In this document: one piece after another, positions 60,740 through 64,000 of the stretch
How positions within the stretch are numbered: the first letter of the stretch is position 1
Layout: each line of letters begins with the position of its first letter
Assembly: GCA_036502625.1 (NCBI GenBank)
Contig: DASXYG010000055.1
Coordinates: 1-64,000 of the forward strand
Source: DASXYG01 sp036502625
Lineage (GTDB): Bacteria; Actinomycetota; Actinomycetes; Streptosporangiales; Streptosporangiaceae
Reading direction: 5' to 3'
DNA: 64,000 bases
The notes under the pieces: model-generated
What the model was told of the DNA's origin: nothing
The model's input: only the letters and a program-made list of their open reading frames with translations
Database searches by the model: none
Translations under genes and position numbers: made by a program

Positions 60740-61549
60740 ATGTGGATCTTCCGCGGCCTGCGCAAAGGCGTCGTCACCACCCGCTGGCCCGCCCACCCCG
60801 ACCCGTACGCCGACGCCACCCGCGGCCCGGCCACCCTGACCACCTTGACCGCCGGTCCCGGCCACGCCGGGCCCTCCGGCGGCGACCTCGCGGCGCTGTG
60901 CCCCACCGGGGCGATCCGTGCCGACGGCGGTGTGCGCCTCGACCAGGGCCGGTGCATCCAGTGCGGCCGCTGCGTCGAGGCACGCCCGGACCTGTTCGCC
61001 TGGGCGGCCGGCCCCGCCACCGCGGTGACCGCCCGCGGCGCGCTGGTCGTCCCGGACACCGGCGAGCCCGGCGCCGAACGCCTCGCCGACACGCGCGCGG
61101 CGCTGCGGCGGCGCACCCGCGCGCTACGCCGCTCCGTGCACATCCGCCATGTCGACGCCGGATCCGACGGCGCCGACGAGTGGGAGATCCTCGCGCTGCT
61201 CAACCCCGTCTACGACGTGCACCGCCTCGGCGTCTTCTTCACCGCGAGCCCACGCCACGCCGACATCCTGCTGGTCACCGGGGCCGGGGCGCGCGGCATG
61301 ACCGAACCGCTGCGCCGCACGTACGACGGCATGCCCGACCCCCGCGTCGTGATCGCCGCGGGCACCGACGCCACCGGCGGCGGCCTGCACGCGGACTCCT
61401 ACGCCACCACCGGCGGCATCACCACCGCCGTACCCGTCGACGTCTGGGTCCCCGGCTCACCGCCCACCCCGTTCGCCCTCCTGCACGCCATCCTCCTCGC
61501 CACCGGCCGCCTGCCCGCGGCCCCCGCCGTACGGAGGAGCACCCCGTGA
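60740..61549 (+). CDS. Ferredoxin / hydrogenase small-subunit fusion without proximal-cluster ligands
   Basis: 269 residues. N-domain: CPTGAI (C54) and CIQCGRC (C72, C75, C78) give exactly one [4Fe-4S] set, the second cluster of an 8Fe ferredoxin; the first set is lost. C-domain (about 131-255) aligns with HycG/NuoB: VDAGSDGADEWEI, SPRHADILLVTGAG, AAGTDATGGG, VPVDVWVPGSPPTP. Every Cys ligand of the proximal cluster is changed: A140 plus D143 and D146 for the CxxC region, D210 and S240. ATG 60740 after GGAGG. 4-nt overlap with the next gene. Confidence 0.87.
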   Translation: MWIFRGLRKGVVTTRWPAHPDPYADATRGPATLTTLTAGPGHAGPSGGDLAALCPTGAIRADGGVRLDQGRCIQCGRCVEARPDLFAWAAGPATAVTARGALVVPDTGEPGAERLADTRAALRRRTRALRRSVHIRHVDAGSDGADEWEILALLNPVYDVHRLGVFFTASPRHADILLVTGAGARGMTEPLRRTYDGMPDPRVVIAAGTDATGGGLHADSYATTGGITTAVPVDVWVPGSPPTPFALLHAILLATGRLPAAPAVRRSTP

Positions 61550-63552
61550 ACACCGTCTTCCTCGCCGGGCTTGCCCTGCTCGCCCTCGCCGCCGCGGTCG
61601 ACCTGCTCCTCGGCGGCGCGTACGCGCGTCTCCGCGGCCTGCCGTACCTGCTGGGCACCGCCGCCTCCGCCTGCCTGCTCGCCGCCGGAGCCGGCAGGCT
61701 GGCCGGGCACCCCGCGGCCATCGGCCTCGGCGACGTGCCGCCGCTCGGCGCGGCCGGGCTGGCGATCGACCCGCTGTCCGCGCTGTTCCTGGTCATCGCG
61801 TTCGGCGCCGCCGTCGGCGTGTCCCCCGCGTTCGCGAGCCGGGCGCGCCGCCCCGGGCACCCCGTACGGCGCGGGCTCGGCGCCGCGTACGCGCTCACCC
61901 TCGGCGCGACCGCCGTGATCGTCACCGCCCGCGACATCTTCACGTTCCTGTTCGCCTGGGAAGCCCTCACCGTCGCGTTCTACCTGCTCACCGGCCACGA
62001 GCGGCACCGCGCGGGACGGGCGCCCGCGGCGCTGGGCACGCTGGCCTTCGGGAAGATCAGCGGCGCCGCTCTGCTGCTCGGCATGCTGCTGCTCGCCGCC
62101 ACCGCGCACCGCTTCTCCCTGGCCGCGTTCGCCGCCGTACCGCCCGGTGCCGTACGCGCCGCCGCGTACGCGCTCCTGGTGCTCGGGTTCGCCACCAAGA
62201 TCGGCCTCGTGCCGGTGCACGTGTGGCTGCCGCGCGGCTACGCCGCCGCGCCGGGCCCGGCCCGCGCGCTCATGGGCGGCGTCGCCGTCAACGTCGGCTT
62301 CTACGGCCTGTGGCGCACCCTCGACCTCCTCGGCCCGCCGCCCGCCTGGCTGGTCATCGTGGTCCTGGTGCTGGCCGCGGTCACCGCCGTGCTCGGCATC
62401 GCGCACGCCGCCGTCCAGACCGACCTGCACCGGGTCATCGCCTACTCCAGCGTCGAGAACGCCGGGCTCATCCTCGCCGGCTTCGGCGTCGCCGCCACCG
62501 GCATGCTCACCGGCGAACGCCCGCTGCTCGCCGTGGGCCTGCTCGCCGCCACCCTCCAGGTCGCCGCGCACGCCGCCGCGAAGTCGCTGCTGTTCACCAC
62601 CGCGTCCGGCATCGAGGACGCCGGCGGCACCAGCGACCTGGACCGGCTACGCGGCGCCGCGCGCCGCGCCCCGTACAGCGGCACCGGCTTCACCATCGGC
62701 GCCCTCACCCTGGCCGGGCTGCCCATCACCGCCGGGTTCGTGTCGGAGTGGTTCATCCTCGAATCGCTCATGCAGCAGTTCCGCGTGCCCGGCCTCGCGT
62801 TCCGCCTCACCCTGGCGCTGACCGGCGCGGCCGTCGCGCTGACCGCCGGGTTCGCCGGCGTCACGTTCGTCCGCCTCGTCGGCCTGGTCGTCCTCGGCCC
62901 GGCCCCGCGTACGCCGCCCCCCGCACCCGACTACCGCCCCGCCGGGCGCGCCGGCATCATCTGGCTGTCCGCCGCCTGCCTCGGCATCGCCGCCGCCGCG
63001 CCCCTGGCCATCCGCCTCATCGCCGCCGGCCTCGCCCCGATCGTGCCCGCCGCCACCACCGAGAGCGCCCTGAAGTCCCCCTGGGTCCTGCAGCCCGTCT
63101 ACGCGGACTTCTCGATCCTCTCCCCCAGTTGGCTGTGGGTCGCCATGCCCGCCCTGCTGGCCCTCACCATCGCCGCCACCTGGCTGGCCTCCGGGTCCCG
63201 CATGTGGCGCGTACGCCGCGTCCCCGCCTGGCGCTCGGCCACCGCCGGAGTCGAGGGCACCGACGAGTACACCGCCTTCGGCTACGCCAACCCCACACGC
63301 CGCGTCCTCGCCAACGTCCTCCACACCCGCACCGACCTCCACGAACACCCCGGCCAAGCCCCCGCCGCGCTCCACTACACCTCCGACGTCATCGAGATCG
63401 TCGAGGACTACCTCTACCGCCCCTTCATCCGCCCCGTCCGCGCCACCGTCCGCACCGCCAAACGCCTCCAATCCGGCCGCCTCGACGCCTACCTCGCCTA
63501 CATGCTCATCGCCCTCATCGCCGTCCTCGCCCTCATCACAGCGACAGGATGA
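61546..63552 (+). CDS. HyfB-like large antiporter subunit
   Basis: 668 residues, about 16 helices. FLFAWEALTVAFYLL (Glu), LGFATKIGLVPVHVWLPRGYAAAPGPARALMGG (Lys) and HAAAKSLLF (Lys) are the expected ion-path residues of a NuoL/HyfB-type subunit. The C-terminal part runs to a long soluble loop and a last helix (residues 640-668). GTG start within the previous stop, after GGAGGAG. Last gene of the operon; no hydrogenase maturation genes follow. Confidence 0.9.
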   Translation: MNTVFLAGLALLALAAAVDLLLGGAYARLRGLPYLLGTAASACLLAAGAGRLAGHPAAIGLGDVPPLGAAGLAIDPLSALFLVIAFGAAVGVSPAFASRARRPGHPVRRGLGAAYALTLGATAVIVTARDIFTFLFAWEALTVAFYLLTGHERHRAGRAPAALGTLAFGKISGAALLLGMLLLAATAHRFSLAAFAAVPPGAVRAAAYALLVLGFATKIGLVPVHVWLPRGYAAAPGPARALMGGVAVNVGFYGLWRTLDLLGPPPAWLVIVVLVLAAVTAVLGIAHAAVQTDLHRVIAYSSVENAGLILAGFGVAATGMLTGERPLLAVGLLAATLQVAAHAAAKSLLFTTASGIEDAGGTSDLDRLRGAARRAPYSGTGFTIGALTLAGLPITAGFVSEWFILESLMQQFRVPGLAFRLTLALTGAAVALTAGFAGVTFVRLVGLVVLGPAPRTPPPAPDYRPAGRAGIIWLSAACLGIAAAAPLAIRLIAAGLAPIVPAATTESALKSPWVLQPVYADFSILSPSWLWVAMPALLALTIAATWLASGSRMWRVRRVPAWRSATAGVEGTDEYTAFGYANPTRRVLANVLHTRTDLHEHPGQAPAALHYTSDVIEIVEDYLYRPFIRPVRATVRTAKRLQSGRLDAYLAYMLIALIAVLALITATG

Positions 63553-63607
63553 GCGCCAGGCCGACTCATTACGTCCGCGTCAGCGTCGCGGACCCCGGGC
63601 CGAGCAA

Positions 63608-63615
63608 TGTATACA
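63608..63615. promoter_or_regulatory. Palindrome TGTATACA, operator candidate
   Basis: In the AT-rich gap (63553-63659), 45 bp upstream of the tcuA-like gene; followed by CACGTATGCA, a partial second copy. Looks like a GntR-type half-site array. Confidence 0.35.
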
Positions 63616-63659
63616 CACGTATGCAATAGTGTGCCTCAGGCGAGCGTGAGGGAGGGTGG

Positions 63660-64000
63660 ATGCGGGGCGAGGAGGCGTTCTCCCGTGACTGGGATGTTGT
63701 GATCATCGGGGGCGGCAACGCGGCGCTCGTCAGCGCGTTGAGTGCGCGGGACGCCGGGGCGCGGGTGCTGATGCTCGAGCGGGCGCCCTTGGTGTTCCGT
63801 GGGGGGAACAGCCGGCATACGCGCAACGTGCGGTGCGTGCACAACGCCGCTGACGCGTTCAACACCGGCGCGTACCGGTTCGACGAGCTGTGGAAGGACC
63901 TGTGCGGCGTCGGCAAGGGGCCGAGTGACGAGGAGCTCGCCGAGCTCACCGTGCGGCGCTCCGAGGACGCGCCGGGCTGGATGGCCGGGCACGGGGTGCG
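63660..64000 (+). CDS. TcuA-like FAD-dependent tricarballylate dehydrogenase, N-terminal part
   Basis: First 113 residues; the gene runs off the end. DVVIIGGGNAALVSALSARDAGARVLMLERA is the Rossmann FAD motif, and FRGGNSRHTRNVRCVH matches the FAD-dependent tricarballylate dehydrogenase / fumarate reductase flavoprotein family. ATG 63660 follows GGGAGGG. Codon use (more GGGG runs, some non-GC-ending codons) differs from the operon upstream, so this is probably a new transcription unit. Confidence 0.75.
   Translation, partial: MRGEEAFSRDWDVVIIGGGNAALVSALSARDAGARVLMLERAPLVFRGGNSRHTRNVRCVHNAADAFNTGAYRFDELWKDLCGVGKGPSDEELAELTVRRSEDAPGWMAGHGV

Noticed and set aside
56142..63552. Operon as a working formate hydrogenlyase or [NiFe] hydrogenase
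   Set aside because: Both NiFe motifs and the proximal cluster ligands are absent and no formate dehydrogenase or hyp genes are nearby.

Overview
The window is 64 kb of very GC-rich chromosomal DNA from a filamentous, spore-forming actinomycete. SsgB, a PucR regulator, an F420-type LLM oxidoreductase, EfeO/EfeB with a Tat signal, GH25 and SGNH secreted enzymes, and frequent GTG starts all fit a Streptosporangiales-like organism such as Actinomadura. I cannot name the species from sequence alone.

Layout. 1-20 kb is housekeeping and surface functions: the N-terminus of a Ser/Thr kinase, DUF4345, an NTPase, thrS, a GH25 lysozyme-like protein, an FAD-linked oxidase, an aminotransferase, an AlaX-type editing protein, an SGNH hydrolase, a DrrAB-like ABC exporter, efeO-efeB without efeU, a phospholipase C-type phosphoesterase, AraC plus VOC, and ssgB. 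At 21.1 kb lie tRNA-Gly(GCC) and tRNA-Val(GAC). 21.3-36.2 kb is a catabolic island, mostly on the minus strand with 4-nt start/stop overlaps: LysR, pxpA-pxpB-pxpC, LLM oxidoreductase, two CoA-transferase subunits, a three-subunit molybdenum hydroxylase with CoxG, PucR and an NCS1 permease. A PLP lyase is divergent from LysR. 36.3-50.5 kb is a second catabolic island: GntR, FAH-family enzyme, MFS carrier, RraA-like and MBL enzymes, then a NitT/TauT-type ABC importer, LigJ-like hydratase, LigK-like aldolase, a LigI-like amidohydrolase, two dihydroxyphthalate-decarboxylase-like proteins, a TPP enzyme and a second GntR.

50.6-63.6 kb is the most interesting part: a fluoride-responsive island. I can read three canonical fluoride (crcB-type) riboswitch aptamers and a fourth, diverged copy, most with a recognisable promoter just upstream. 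They precede (i) a DUF190 gene, (ii) a pair of MutS-like ATPases with a HAD-like protein, (iii) a six-gene operon for a membrane complex related to hydrogenase-4 and complex I, and (iv), for the diverged aptamer, a DUF3040 gene. In each case the 3' strand of aptamer stem P1 (or its 3' extension) can also pair with sequence at or next to the downstream ribosome binding site, suggesting translational control.

The membrane complex looks like an energy-converting-hydrogenase-related (Ehr) complex. Its large subunit has lost all four NiFe-binding cysteines. Its small-subunit domain has lost every ligand of the proximal [4Fe-4S] cluster, three of them to Asp. The antiporter-like subunits keep their ion-pathway Lys/Glu residues. 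A complex without redox centres at its core, under fluoride control, is the best candidate here for an undescribed system, possibly a proton- or ion-moving device for fluoride stress. No crcB or eriC fluoride exporter gene is visible in the window.
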